Shown here: piece by piece, positions 11,801 through 23,908 of the stretch | Numbering within the stretch: position 1 is the stretch's first letter | Layout: the number at the start of each line of letters is the position of its first letter | Source: Chlamydomonas sphaeroides | Taxonomy: Eukaryota > Chlorophyta > Chlorophyceae > Chlamydomonadales > Chlamydomonadaceae | Length of the DNA: 64,000 nucleotides | Reading direction: 5' to 3' | Assembly: GCA_001662425.1 (NCBI GenBank) | Contig: BDDC01000258.1 | Location: forward strand, 16,885-80,884 | Notes under the pieces: generated by a model | Database searches by the model: none | What the model saw: only the letters and a program-made list of their open reading frames with translations | What the model was told of the DNA's origin: nothing | Translations under genes and position numbers: made by a program

Positions 11801-13748
11801 GTACGGCAGCGGCTCGGCGGGTCCTCAGACATCCAAGGAAGGATAAAGCCGCAACAGCTCTCAAGCCCGGCGAGGCGAAAGCTCTAGACGGGCCCTGCGA
11901 ATGGTGTTCTGAGAGAAGCCCTAATGTTGGAAACATCATCATAGGACCGCCGCGCCATGCCGTGCCGTACGCGCCACGCATGCTGTGCTCAAATGAAGTG
12001 AGATGCAGAATGCATACGCGTGCGCAATGCAGCGAGTCTCAGGCTAACGAGATTCCACTGATGGTTTTATCTTCACGTGAAGATCCGATGCTGTTAGTCA
12101 TCATCGACACGACGCGTGCGCTCGGCCGGCGGCCCCGTCCGCTTCAGCTAGCAACCGCGACCGACTCTTCAGCTCGCGACTCACCAGGTCGCACTTGTTG
12201 AGCAGCAGGATGATGTGCTTGTGGCGCAGGTGCTTGCGGATGTGCTGCTCCAGGAAGTTGCAGCGCGTGCCGTTGGGGTCGCGAGCGTCCAGCACCTGAC
12301 GGAAGACGTACCACGTGGACAAGGGCACATGGCAGTCAAGGATCGTAAAGAATATAATTACACGGCAAGGTATGTCGCGCGGACTTCGGAGAGGTGCAGC
12401 TAGTATGTATAGGAGATAATGGTGTGTGGAGTGTCACATGCTGGGTAAGACCCAAAGGGTAACTGCCCCGACGGGGCTCCCCAAGGCGATGGAATCAGCA
12501 GTTGCGCACATGGCAGCAGTTGGCTCAACCCCGAGGGGGAACTCGCCGCCGCCTGGCGTCAGTATATGGTGTTGCCGCGGACTGTACACCCACGAGGGGC
12601 CCGCGAGGGGCCCGGGTGCTCCAGCTGGCAGCCTGGGGATGTGGCTACATCGACCCAGGCCCACCAAGGGTGGTGCGGTGCCAATGTGATGGCGACGCTG
12701 ATAATGTTGTGCAACAGGCGCAGCTGACCGAGACTGGTGGCCTAGGTGAGGTGACTGGTGGCCTAAGCCTCTCACCTGGACAATGACGTCCGACGAGTCG
12801 AGCACCTTGTACAGCTCGCCCCAAATGCGCTTGCTTTGGCCCTTCTCGTAAGCGCGCTCCAGCACCGCGTCCTTGAGGCCCACGAGCTCGCCGGTGGGAG
12901 CGACGGGAGCCCCGTCGAACCTGTGAAGGCGGCAATAGCAAGGCAGGTCAGCACGGGCTGGCAGGGACCGCCATTGAACAGAAGCAGCGCTGCCCCCGGT
13001 GGCAGGTCAATGCCCAAGCTCGAAGAAAGGACTCACTTCTCGCTCTTGTCGTCGACAATCTGCGCGAAGTCCTCCAGGTTCTCGACGGCAAGCTTTGGCC
13101 GCTTGCGCTGCTTCTTCGGGCCGAACGTGTCGGAGAAGGGCTGCGTCGCCAGCAGGCTGGCTCGCGCCTGCTTGCCGCCGACCTTCTTTTCCGGGTCCTC
13201 GAGCAGCTGCAGCGGCAGCTTCTTTTCCCGGAGCAGGACGGTGTAGGCGTCGTTCACCTTGCCGGCCATCTCGGTGCGGAACTGCTCCAACTGCTTCTGC
13301 CCGATGACACGCGTGTTGCCGAACCACCGACGGTCGGGCTGGATGCGCGTCGTCGGAAGTTCTTTGCTTTGCAGCTCCTGAGGGGGAACAGACGGGGGGT
13401 GAGGGTCAAGCGAAGCCTGGTCGAACGCCAGCTCTGGGGACATCGGCGGCTAGGCGCACCTCGTAGAGGATTTTGCCGTTCTTGTCTCGGACGGCCCGCT
13501 GCTTGTACATCTTGAGACGGCGAACCTGTAAACAGCAAGCAAAGCAGGTCAGTGTTGGCGGCGGCGGCGGCGGGCGGCGCGGCAATGATGCACTAACTCA
13601 CCGTCGCAGCGGTACGCATGCCGCCCTTGCTGCTGCTGGGACGGTTGCCATCGAGACTATGCTTGGGCTTCCGGTTGTCCTCGACTTTCCCGAGCTTAGG
13701 GGCGCCCTTACTCTTGGCGCCCCTGCCCTTGCCACCGGACTTGGTCAT
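8835..13748 (-). CDS. NOG2: Nucleolar GTP-binding protein 2 (NOG2/NUG2/GNL2)
   Basis: Circularly permuted GTPase that accompanies pre-60S ribosomal subunits from nucleolus to nucleoplasm. The protein starts [15 protein letters not shown] at 13748. Early exons match the family N-terminus ([38 protein letters not shown]). The permuted motif order is visible: [15 protein letters not shown] (G4), HASI (G5), [14 protein letters not shown] (G1), [11 protein letters not shown] (switch I) and DCPGVVYN (G3). After [12 protein letters not shown] come an Ala-rich linker, an Asp/Glu-rich acidic stretch (about 9990-9760) and a Lys/Ala-rich C-terminus ending [10 protein letters not shown]. The basic/acidic tail is longer and more Ala-rich than in yeast Nog2, as is common in this alga. 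Roughly eleven exons lie on GT-AG introns. The intron between the last two exons carries a duplicated 86-bp element. Confidence 0.95.
9174..9474. repeat. Two direct copies of an 86-87-bp element in a NOG2 intron
   Basis: Copies at 9174-9260 and 9389-9474 are identical except for one T, and are AT-richer than their surroundings. The second copy is flanked by AAGATCT on both sides (9380-9386 and 9478-9484), like a target-site duplication. The first is flanked by AGCT. No terminal inverted repeats or coding capacity are seen. Confidence 0.8.
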
Positions 13749-14366
13749 TTTCGCTGCTTGGTGTGCAGCAGTTGGCGGTGGGGACTACCCCATGTGCGGC
13801 GGCAGTGGTCTCTGGGCGCCGGGTGCAGTGCGCCGCAGATGCTGCCGCGAGAGACGGCTGTGATAGGCCGCTGTGTCTTGTAGGTGTACTCTGTGTTGGG
13901 CGCCGGTGAGAATAACAACATACCGTTGGCGGCTGCGCAAAGTAGCCCTCGCGAGAGCTTGCATGGGGGCCATGCGAGAAAAGGCCGAGCTGGTCGGGTC
14001 CTTGCATAACGCTCATGTGTTATCCTCATTTCGCTTATCAAAGCCACGCATGCGAGCATAAAAGGGAATGCTGCCGTTGCATCAAGCTTTTTCCGCCCTG
14101 ATTCGCCCCTTCGCCAACCTGCTGAACATTTCACATCACTGATAAAAGAGAGGCCTTACTGTCGCTGCCTAGAGTGCCTACTTCTTGCAGCACTCTTTGC
14201 ATGTGGATACCCCTACCTCCCTTCGGGCACAGCTTCGCTCAGCGCAAGCCCCAGCGCAGCACACAGGAGGCGCTGGAGGATGCGTTGATCAAGCTGAGCG
14301 GCGTCGCCTGGCGATAGGCGCCAGTCCGACTACCCCGCTCCAGCACCTTTCCACAACCCGCCAGCC
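13749..14366. promoter_or_regulatory. Divergent promoter region, NOG2 / TIR-like gene
   Basis: 618 bp separate the two divergent start codons. I see nothing coding. It should hold both promoters and 5' UTRs. Confidence 0.5.
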
Positions 14367-17300
14367 ATGGGCTGCGCTCCCAGCACCTACCCGCCCGGCG
14401 ACCAGCTGCCGATTAAGCCCACGACCAGGACGGCGTTTGCGCAAAATGCCACTGCCGACCGCGGTACCGCGGCGCTTCACGCCGGGGCCGCAATCCAAGC
14501 CGCAGGCACGCCCGATGGCTACAAACCCCATGACATCGTCCTGTGCTACGCGCTCAGCGGTGCGTCGCTCCCTCTCTTTACGTGCCTCATCCACGCCCCC
14601 ACACGGATGCCGTAGTGGAAGGCAGCAGCATCACGCGCCTGCGCGCCCCCGGTCCGAATGCATATGCCTTGTCCCGCAGGCACGCTGTTTGGACTTGAGG
14701 TGACTGCTCGCTACGAGAAGCTGTCGTCGGGCAACCTCGACATTTGGAGCCCCAGCCAGTCGTTGTCTGTGCCGGGGACGCCGTCGGGCGGCCAGAAGTG
14801 CGTCGGACCGGGCCACGGCCTCGGGCTCCATTGCGGGCCTCGGCACGAACCCAACATGCCCTGCCCCTCACCCCTGCCGGGACCGCGCATTGCCGAGGGG
14901 CGGCAGCTACGACAGCGAGGGGCATGCCCAGCGCCTGTCACTCGCACCTCGCCTAGCTGCGCACTTGTTGCAACTGCGCACCCTCGCACCTCGGCGGCCG
15001 CAGGTCAATGTCTTTCGGCTACCGCAACGGCTGGCGGGCCGGCGGCCGCACCGAGCCAGAGATAAAGCCGCTGCCGTCGGCGCACGGTACCGCAGCGCCG
15101 CCGGGCCAGCAGCTGTCGTGCGAGGTCCGCTGCTGCCGCCGCGGCGTCGTGGTGCTCCTGACGGCGGGTGCGCATTGCTGGGTTGGTATGGCCCTGTAAG
15201 CTGCGGCAGCCTGGGTGCGGGCGGCAGGCGGACGGGCGCGGACACAGCTGCGGTTGGCAAGCGACAGCAGGGCTGGGGCTGGGGGCGGCGACCTGCTGCA
15301 GGCTTGGGGCTGGGGGTGGATGGCCCCGGGGTGCATGGGCGTTGGCCACCCATCGCACAACGCGTTCCGCGTCTTGGAGGCGCCTTGGCCTTGGCCTATT
15401 CGAGAGCCTCTACTGCTTCGCGGCTTGCCGTAGCATGCAGCACTGCTGTGCCTGCCCTTTGGTCTTAATCCCATCGTGGCCTGTGCACCTCCCCGCCGCT
15501 CCGCGCCCCGCCGCCAGGCGCCACCTGGGACGACGGCGTGCTGGCCTGCCTGCGGCTTGTGGCGGCCCACCGCCGGCCGCTGGTGCTGGTGCACTGCTGC
15601 CAGAGCTGCCCGCTGCCCTCGCTGGAGGAGTGGCCGCCCGACATCCGGCCCTTGGTGGCCGCATGCGGCCGGCCCGTGCCGTACCTCGCACAGCACGGCG
15701 CCGAGGCACTGCAGGCGCTACAGACACGAATGCTGGAGGCCGGTGCGGCGGCGACGTCAGCGATGGCGGCCGCGACGGCAGCAGCCGCCGCCGCCATGGC
15801 GCAGCAACCGCAGACGCAGACGCAACAGCAGCAACAGCAGCTGCAGCAGCAGCAGCAGGCGGCCGCGGCCGCGGCCGCCGCCGCGGCTGAGGCGGCGGCG
15901 GCGCTGGCGGCGGCGCGCAGGGCTGCGCCTGCCTGCCTGTCGCTGACTGAGGTCCAGTCCTCTGACAGCGCCGTCTGTAGGCGGGCGGCAGGGTTTGTGC
16001 AGTCGTGGGCAGCGGGCACTGGCGCAGGCGACAGCGCGACGCCTGTGGAGGCGCTGTCGGCGTCCCGACCGGTGTCTGCTCTGGGCCACGGCGGCGCGGG
16101 CAGCTTGGTGGGCCCCACTGGTGCCATCGCCGTCGTGTCCGCACGGCCGGCTTCCAGAGGCTTGGCCAGCGCCCCGGACGGCTCGGATCCGGACCTGCCA
16201 AAGGGGTCGGGTGATGGCGCCCTGGCGACGGCGCCGCAACCGACCGTGCGTTGCGTGCTGCGCTTCCGCCACGACTCCTGGCTGGCGCCCGTCGCCTTCC
16301 TGGCTTCGCAGCTCGAGGCCGAGATGGGGCCCGGAAGCGTGAGCGTGCGCCACTGCCCAGACCCCGGCGGCGCCGCTGCGTCGTCGTCGGGCGCCTCCCG
16401 CTCCTCCACCGCCTCGTCTGCACCGTCCGCGGGCGCCGGCTCACGCCACGCAGGCGCCGTCGGCCGGCCCGCGTCGCTTTCGGCTCCGCCGCCGCCGCTG
16501 CCGCCAGCGTCGGCGCGCAGCTCGCGGGGCAGCAGCGCCGCCACGGCGGCGGCTGTTGTAGCGGCGGCGGCGGCCGCCGCCGCCGCCAGCAGCCTGTCGG
16601 ATGATGAGCTGGTGACCAGCTTCACAACCCCGGGCAAGCGGGGCTCAACGGCGGGGCTCCCCGCCGACACCGACGCCGACGCAACAGGCACCTGCGCGGA
16701 GCCCCGGGCGGGCACGCCGGCCTTGGTCGTAGAGGACTGCGGCGAGGCCTCGCCCAGCCGTCCAGCCACCGCCATGCTGCCGGCGCTGGTGCCCGGCCCC
16801 AGGCCGCCGTCGCCGCTGCAACCGCCGCTGCCGCAGCCGGTGTCGCGAAGGAGCATCGGCATCTACACGCCGGCCGAGGCGCAGGTGGCGTTGCTTTCGG
16901 CCGGCGACGTGTCGCTGCAGCCTCGGCAGCTGACGGCGCTGACCAGCCGGCCGGCCTCGGCGGACGTGCTGCCTGTGTCGCCGGTTGGCCTGGACATGAC
17001 GAGCCCGGCGACCATGCCGGCGCCTGGCCACCGGCCCAGCAGCAGCTCCTGTCGCAGCCCCTTTGGCAGCAGCCCAGCCAACACCTCCTCGTCCAACAAC
17101 AGGTTGGCCCCTGGGATGGGGGACGAGGCATCCGGGCGTGGGCGTGTTCCATGCTGTGTTTTGCAACGGGGGTGTGCAGTAGGGCTGGTGCCGTGATGCC
17201 ACGGCGAAGGCCGCACGGCTAGGCCTGGCTGTTGTTCCGCCAGAGCGTGTGGCCGTGCCTAGTCTTATCCCTTGCCACATCTCCTGCCTGACTTTCATCA

Positions 17301-18239
17301 CCGCTGAGTGCGGCTCAGAACTGTTGCCCCGTTCTCTGGCCTCAGGCGCGGCTCGATTGGGAACTGGGCTTTCGCCGAGCCCTCAGCAGCACCCGCAGTA
17401 CTGACAGCAGGCAGCAACGCGCTCGTGCCCACCAAGCCGCCCCGCGCGCACCCGTGGGATCTACCGGGCGGCGGCGCATCGCCGCCGCCCGCGGCGCCCT
17501 CGCTGCCGGCCCTGCCGCGTGTGTCGACCTCCGGCAAGGCCCGTGGCGCCTCGTCGGCCGGCGCGGCCGTAGCCCCAAGCAGCGCCGAGCCCGGCCCCAA
17601 CGGCGCCGCCTCCTGCCTGCTGGTGCTCTTCCTTGGCCCCGGCGTCGCGGCCTCCCACACCTGCCTGATCGAGGCCGACCGCTGGCTGTCCTCGGGAACG
17701 CCGGTGCTGCTAGTCGCGGACGCGCAGGCGTGCACGCAGCTGCCCAGCTCGCCGCCGCCGGGCGTGGGGCCCGAGGCGTGGCAGGTGGGTCGGCGTTTGA
17801 GCGCGCGTGCCTTCGCCTCAGCGCCTTCGGGGTTCAGAGAGCTCAAGCAGAGCCAGTGCCGCCAGGGTCCGTCGAGGGGGGCAGGCGGCCCGGGGGCAGC
17901 CTCACCGCCGTGGTGGCTGTCGGTGCCACAACGCGGCTGGCTACGCACCGCGCCGCTGGCCGCCCTGAACATCGCCACCACTGCCGGCTGCGCTGACCTG
18001 CACCCCCGCCTGCGCCGCTGCTGCCGGCCCAGGCGCTCAAGGGCGCGTGGCGCAACCGCTACCTGTACATAGCGGACTACCATAGCGCATTCTGCAGCCT
18101 CATCGAGCAGGAGGTGGCTGCGGCGGGCAGCGCCGGGCAGCAGAGGCAGCGGGGCGGCGGCGGGGTGTCGCCGCCGGGCGTCAGCCAACGTACGACATCC
18201 GAGGGTGCGCCGTCGCCGCGGCTGTCCAGCCTTCAGTAA
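14367..18239 (+). CDS. N-myristoylatable protein with two TIR-like domains (putative)
   Basis: Exons 14367-14559, 14680-14797, 15004-15167, 15518-17102, 17346-17784 and 18033-18239 join with matching phases to 901 residues. The start MGCAPSTY fits N-myristoylation at Gly2 with possible palmitoylation at Cys3, so a membrane anchor is inferred. Residues about 55-215 read like a TIR fold: HDIVLCYALSG, an alpha helix, NLDIWSPS, RGVVVLLTAG, WDDGVLACLRLVAAHRR, PLVLVHCC. A second copy is split by a long Ala/Ser/Pro-rich insert: VRCVLRFRHDSW (about 400), then SCLLVLFLGPGVAAS, HTCLIEADRWLSSG and TPVLLVADAQ (about 775-810), and YLYIADYHSAFC near the end. Glu796 falls where TIR NADases have their catalytic Glu; the first domain has Cys there. 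Recognition is by pattern only; other Rossmann-like folds are possible. The exon-4 donor (AG/GTTGGC) is the weakest junction. Confidence 0.6.
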
Positions 18240-19765
18240 GCCCCTTTACTGTGGAAACAGCGTGGAAGCCCTTGACGACGGCAATGGCGCCATGCGCGTA
18301 GGACATCATACCATAGCGTCAGATCCGGACACCCGTGCTGAGCCCTACCCGGAGAACACCCGGAGGCCCGGAAGCGAAGGGAGTCGGGCTGACACTACTG
18401 ACTGCAACGCACGTCGCACACTAACACACGCATGCACGTATTCGATCAGTTGGCATAGCAGTTGCATAAGCGCGTGTGCACGTCGCAAGGGTGCCGTCGC
18501 GGGGATTCTGTGGGTGGGCCTTGCATTGAGGCCCGATGGCTTGGGGGCAGCGATGGCTTTGGGAGTGGGTGGCCAGCGGCGGCTTCGTTAATGATAAACT
18601 AGAACGAAGTCAAAGAGGGAGCGTCGTTGAGCGTCGGAATCGTGAGGCGGCGCTTGCCCGGCACGCGGATCAAGCAGCAGAACGCGGCGCATTCGCCCTG
18701 CACCCTGTAACACGTCCTCGAATGCGCCCACAGCTTTACCCCGCGCATGTCCACCCCTGCCGTGGTCTTCGCCCCCTTTTCGTCCATTCCGTGTCCCTCA
18801 GCCCCTGCCTGCCCCAACCGCTCAACCAACGCTCTCCTAGCCAAGCGCAGCCGCGCCAGCAACAACGCGGCGGTGCGATGCCACCGCGCACAAAGTGCGT
18901 CGCGCGGCCGCGGGTCTCTCAGTCACACTCCGAACCGCGTTCACACACGAGCAACGCGCATGCCGGGGCCGCCTGCTCCGGGAGGCCTCGCTTCGCTGGG
19001 CCGCGGCACGACCCCAGCACACGACACCGCTCGCATCGCTCGACCTACCGCATCACACGCAACAAGCACACTGCACGCCACGCCAACTGCACGCAGCACA
19101 AAGATAGCGTGTACATGCACCTCTCGCAACGCTCGGCACGCATCGCCCGCTGCAGCCTCGGGCTGTGCGACTGGCGAATGTGTGATGCGATGCAACTGTG
19201 CGCAGCGCCTGAACGGCTCCGCCCCAAGCGCCACCCCGCGGGCCAGCGGAGCTACAACTGTGCTCCGGATTCCTACCCCTGCAGCCCCATCTGCAGCTTC
19301 CCAGCTCACGCCCACCCCGGCCCCATCATCCCCTGTCAGTGCGAACCCTCGGTGGGCCCGCCAGGCCAAGGCGCCTCCAGGCCAAGGCCAGCTCCCCACG
19401 ATCAAGCCACGCCGCCGCGCCGCCGCATGCTCGCAGCACCCGTGCGCCGGCATGCGCTGCCGCCCCCGCCCTCCTCCGTGTGCAGCCGCAGGGCCAGTGA
19501 AGGTTCGCCCGTGACGGCCCGCACCTTCGTGAGCACCGGCTGCTTCACGGTCCGCCACCAGATGCCCCGCGGCCTTGCCCCTGCTGGCAAGCAACCGCCT
19601 GCAGCCCGCCGGGCCTGTTCGGCCGCGTGCATGCCGCGCCTGCCGCCAGACGGCCCTATTGCCCTCAAGTGCGGCCTGCAACAGCCTGCTCCTGCCGGCA
19701 AGCCACCACCTGGTGCCCATCGCCTGCCGGTCCCCCACCGGCCGCCACCGCCGCCGCGCGGCCGC
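18240..19765. other. Convergent 3' flanks of the TIR-like gene and ferrochelatase
   Basis: This is C-rich DNA between two converging genes. A long open frame on the plus strand from 18536 has the composition of a chance GC-rich frame and no recognisable domain. I see no gene. Confidence 0.5.
18706..18710 (+). terminator. TGTAA polyadenylation signal of the TIR-like gene
   Basis: TGTAA lies about 470 nt after the TAA stop, within the normal range for volvocine 3' UTRs. Confidence 0.5.
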
Positions 19766-22698
19766 CTACTCGGCGTAGATGAGGTTCTTGAGGATGGACT
19801 GTCCGCTGGTGGCCTCCAGCGCCAGGATGATGATGATAGCCAGCATAGCAATGCGCCCGTTCCAGGTCTCCGCGCTCTTGGTCCAGCCCCACTCCCACAT
19901 CACCACCGGCGACGGCAGGATGCGGCGCTCGCGGTCGTACGCCTGCAGCAGCATCTCCAGGTCGCCTGCGTGGGCGCAGGACACGTACGCGGGGCAGCGG
20001 ACCGGTGAGACTGGCTGCACCTGTACTGGCAATTCGGCTAGCGTATGCGTGATGGGCGGCCTCACGCTTGAGGGTGTAGCCGTGCACAAGAGGCACTCTG
20101 CCCCCGGCCCGCTTCCCGGTCTCTCCTTCCCTGCACGCGCCCCCTTCCGCCCTCGCGCCCCACGCACCCAGAGGCACCAGGGAGTCCGTGGGCCCAGCCA
20201 GACAGCCCACATAGGGCAGCGCCTCCATCACCGCGTCCGCCAGGTCGTCGATGAAGGCGGTGTTGGTGTTGAGCGCCGGCACGCGGCCCCAGCTGCGGAT
20301 GCCGCTCTCCAGCTGCAGGCGGGGCGAGGAGAGGAGGGGCAGCCAACGGGCAGGGCAGGAGCTCGGAGGGGTCGCGTGACAAGGTGACGGGCGCAGGGCC
20401 CTGCCCCAGTCCAAGCGCGCGGCCCTACCCTGCCCCGCTTCGCACCGCCCTGGCACCACCGACGCGCCGTCCCTTCCTCGCTTTGTCAACCCCGCCCCCG
20501 CCATGTCCACCCCGCCCAGCCCGTCCTATCCTGTTCCCTTCGGCCTCAACCCTTCCCCCGACCCGCCCTGCAGCCCCCACCTACCGCCAGCTCGCGATAC
20601 TCCATATCGATCTCCTCCAGCGTCTCAATGTGCTCCGAAACAAACGAGATGGGCACCGCCAGCATCGACTTGACGCCGCGGGCGCCCAGCTCCCTGCATG
20701 GCAGCAAGCGAGGCAGCACGATTGTGGCATAGTTCGCAAGGGCCCGGGCGTGGTTCGCAAGGGCAAAGACCCAGGGCCACACGTCTCTGCAGCCAGCATA
20801 ACGCATGCGTCCTTGCAATTGCCTTGCCCTGCCCCGCTCCAGCGGCTCAGGCACCTCGCCGAGCCACCTAAGTACACTGTTTCCCGTCGCAGTCCTTCGC
20901 CTCGCCCAGCGCCCAGCGCCCAGCGCCCCACCGCACCTGATGGAGTCGTCCGTGTAGGGCTTGAGCCACTCGGCGGGCCCCACACGGCTCTGGTAGGCCA
21001 GCGTATGCGTGTTAGTGAAGCCACGGGAGCGGACCTGCAGGACCGCCAGCGAGCGGGGGGAGGGGATGCTCAGCCACAGAGCAGCGGCCCCGAAACGGCA
21101 CGCGCGAGGGCATGGCAGCGAGGGAAAGCAGGAGCCTCGCCAGCTGGAGCTGCTCAGTAGGCGGCCGTTGCCGCCTGACCCAGCCCGGCCTGAACGACGC
21201 TGTAACGAGCGCGTGTGTTAAGCGTGCACCACAGCGCCTGTTGGCCACTGTCATTCCCCGTTCCGCTTTGGCATCGGCGTCCTTGGCTTCACGACCATCC
21301 CGTCAGTGCAATGCACGTAACACGGCCGCAGTGCTCGGGAGCTGGTACTCAGGGGCAGCGGGCTGGGCGCGCGTCCTTGCGTGCGAAGACTTGCTCCATG
21401 CTTTCTCCTGTCGCCGCCCCGCATCATGCACTGCCCTCTTGCACCGCCCGCCCTGCTCTCGCACCTGCTCCCCGCCCTTGCGTCCTCCCCACCCTGCCCG
21501 TACCCTCCCTGCCATTCGCTCCCCCGCCCACCTCCTCCATAATGAGCCGCACGCACTCCTCCATCTCCTCCTTGTACGGGTCGCCCGCCTCCTCCACGTA
21601 GCTCTTGGGCACGCCGTGCGCCGAGAAGAAAATCTCCACGCTGCACTGGTCGCGGAACCGCTTCAACTCCTGCGGTGCGCGGGCGAGGGTGGGCACAGGA
21701 AGAAGCTGAAGCGGGCTGACCAACGGGCCCTGGAAACCCCCCATCGCGTCGCCGCAGCGTTGCGCATGACGGGCGAAAAGCGAACGACTAAAGTGCGCAA
21801 TGCAAGCGGCAAGCGGCGCGGAAGCAGCCCGGCGGCGGCGGTGCAAGGGCCGGCCACCCCGCGCCGGGCTGGCCCGACGGCATCGTGCCCCCAGGGCCTA
21901 GGTGCCCGTGTGACGTCTTTTCTCTCCGCCGGAGCGCAATTCGCTGCCCACCTCAACGATGAGGTCTGCCATGGCGCAGACGTAGCCGCGGCGCTGGTAC
22001 CAGGAAGGGATGACGGTGTGGCGCAGCTTCTTAAGCGCTGCGTCGCTCTTGAAAAGCCCCTCCAGCAGGCGCAGGCTGGAGCCGCTGGTGCTGATGGAGA
22101 ACTGCGGGTACAGCGGCAGGATGACCAGCCGCGTGACGCCGTCGCGCTTGATGAGCTCCAGCGCCTCCTCCGTGTAGGGGTGCCAGTAGCGCATGCCGAC
22201 ATACACGTTGGCCGCCTGGCCCTTGCCTTTGAGCGACGCGGCCAGCGCCTCAGCCTGCTCGTCGGTAATGCGGCGTAGCGGGCTGCCGCCGCCAATGGCC
22301 TTGTAGCCCTCCGCGCTCTTGGGCGCGCGCAGCGAGGAGATGATCGTCGCCAGCAGCGGCTGCAGGAACTGAGCCCCTTGCGGCAAGCGAATAATGTCCG
22401 GGTCCGCGAACAGGTTGTAGAGGAAAGGCTTGACGTCGTCGAGCGACTCCGGCCCGCCCAGGTTTAGCAGCAAGACGCCGACCTTGTCCACCGCGGGCCC
22501 TGCAGCCGCTGCAGCTGCCCCCTTGCCCTTTAGATCGCTTGGTTCATCAAAGCAAACCACATCGGGCGTGGCGGCTGCCGGTCGCTGGGGCGCAGAGCGA
22601 CCACGTCGTCCGTTGGAGAACACCACGCGTCCGCACGGCGCTCGCCTGCGACGAAGCACGCTCTGCGTCAGCCGTCGCCCCCCTGCATCAGTAGCCAC
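19766..22698 (-). CDS. HEM15: Plastid ferrochelatase with C-terminal chlorophyll a/b-binding-like (CAB) segment
   Basis: Inserts Fe2+ into protoporphyrin IX, the last step of haem synthesis. The start at 22698 opens an Arg-rich transit peptide ([20 protein letters not shown]). The mature part begins [20 protein letters not shown] and continues with [29 protein letters not shown] and [15 protein letters not shown]. The active-site His is in [10 protein letters not shown], and [16 protein letters not shown] carries the conserved acidic residue. Exons follow in family order ([28 protein letters not shown]). The last exon encodes [20 protein letters not shown] followed by a hydrophobic stretch, the LHC-like helix found in ferrochelatases of plants, algae and cyanobacteria, where it links the enzyme to thylakoids and chlorophyll metabolism. 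The protein is complete, with no damaged motif. HEM15 is used by analogy with Chlamydomonas naming. Confidence 0.96.
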
Positions 22699-23908
22699 AG
22701 TATCCCTTTACGCACCTGTGCCGCTGGAGGACGGGGGCGAACCGCCCCGAGCACCCTGGCCGCTCATCCGCGACTAGTGGTGCAGGCGCCGTCCGCTGCA
22801 TAATGCCGAACGACGCCATATGCTATCTGCTGAGGTCTAGATGGTCCTATAAAGCCAAATTGACCCGCGCGTGCGGTGTAGACGCGTTGCTCACGCTCCC
22901 ATCCGCGTGAAGCAAAGGTTCAGCTACGAGCCTGGCAAAGCAATTGAAGGTGTGTCAAGTCGATGTGATGTATGCGAGGTGGCGAACGTGGTTTGGTGTG
23001 CCTACTGCCATTTGCCATGGGTCGGGGCCGACCGAACGGCATGCCTAACAAACAAACCCAAACACGACGCTGCGTGACATGCTCCAAATCCATTCTAACT
23101 ATGTAGCGCAGTCATTAGCGACAATTGCGCTGCACACACGCGCAACCCGTGCTTACCCCCGGCGGCTGTTCCCCAGGCAGTCCCGTGGGCCTCTCCGGCC
23201 GTCGTTCTGGGTTTTTGTAGGCCCTGATCTGTTGTCAGGAGCCACCCGCCACCCCGTCCCTCATGCTACCCGGCCTGGCATGAGCAAAGAAGAGCAGAAG
23301 TGCCGAAGTGCTGTGTACGCGCCTGTACGCGGTCCCAGCCGTGGGCGGTGTGCTGCTTAGACATGCGCCTGGCGCCCTGCTCTTACCCTGCCTCGTGCAC
23401 GTCATTGCTTTAGCCCTGCAATATGACGGGCTATACTGCAGCACCCAAAGCTTGCATTGGGTATGTCACACCAGCACGGTGCGAAAGCACGCGCAGTAGT
23501 TGTCATCCGACAGCCGCCGCCACGCTCACGGCGACCGCCCAACAGCCAAACCGACGTTGCCGTCCCCACATAGCATGGCTTGCGAGCTCAACCGCAATAC
23601 GCAGCCACCGCATCGCAAGTCCCTCAGCCACCAAGCCCAATCGCGGCAGGCCATTCGACTCACGTCCAAGCGTCCGCCCACCAAGCCCCACCGCCAGCCG
23701 CGGCCGTTGGCAACACCCCTCACCCAGCTACCCGCTAGCTCCCCAGCGCGCGGGCTGGCCCCGCCGCGTGCCGCACCGCCACATGCTTATTACCGGTAAG
23801 GCGTTCGCCCGCCTCATGCGTCCGCAACCACGGCGCCCCCGTGCGCCCGCTCGCACGGCCTGCCCAGTGCGGCGCCCGCTACCCGCCCATCCCCAGCCCG
23901 GCTGCTGC
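22699..23908. other. Ferrochelatase promoter and SufC 3' flank
   Basis: 1.2 kb lie between two minus-strand genes. The part next to 22698 should contain the ferrochelatase promoter and 5' UTR, and the part next to 23908 the SufC 3' UTR. A TATAAA at 22848-22853 faces the plus strand, away from ferrochelatase. A short Cys-containing plus-strand frame at 22871-23077 has no supporting evidence as a gene. Confidence 0.45.

Noticed and set aside
15154..16862. Long minus-strand open frames opposite the TIR-like gene
   Set aside because: They are mirror frames of Ala- and Gln-rich coding sequence; only the plus-strand chain has phase-consistent exons.
18536..20008. A 490-codon open frame on the plus strand
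   Set aside because: It overlaps the ferrochelatase last exon antisense, is Arg/Pro/Ala/Ser-rich as expected for a chance frame in GC-rich DNA, and has no domain.
22871..23077. Short plus-strand frame with CDVC and CAYC near a TATAAA
   Set aside because: Sixty-eight codons, no homology that I recognise, no poly(A) signal close by; the Cys pairs are probably chance.
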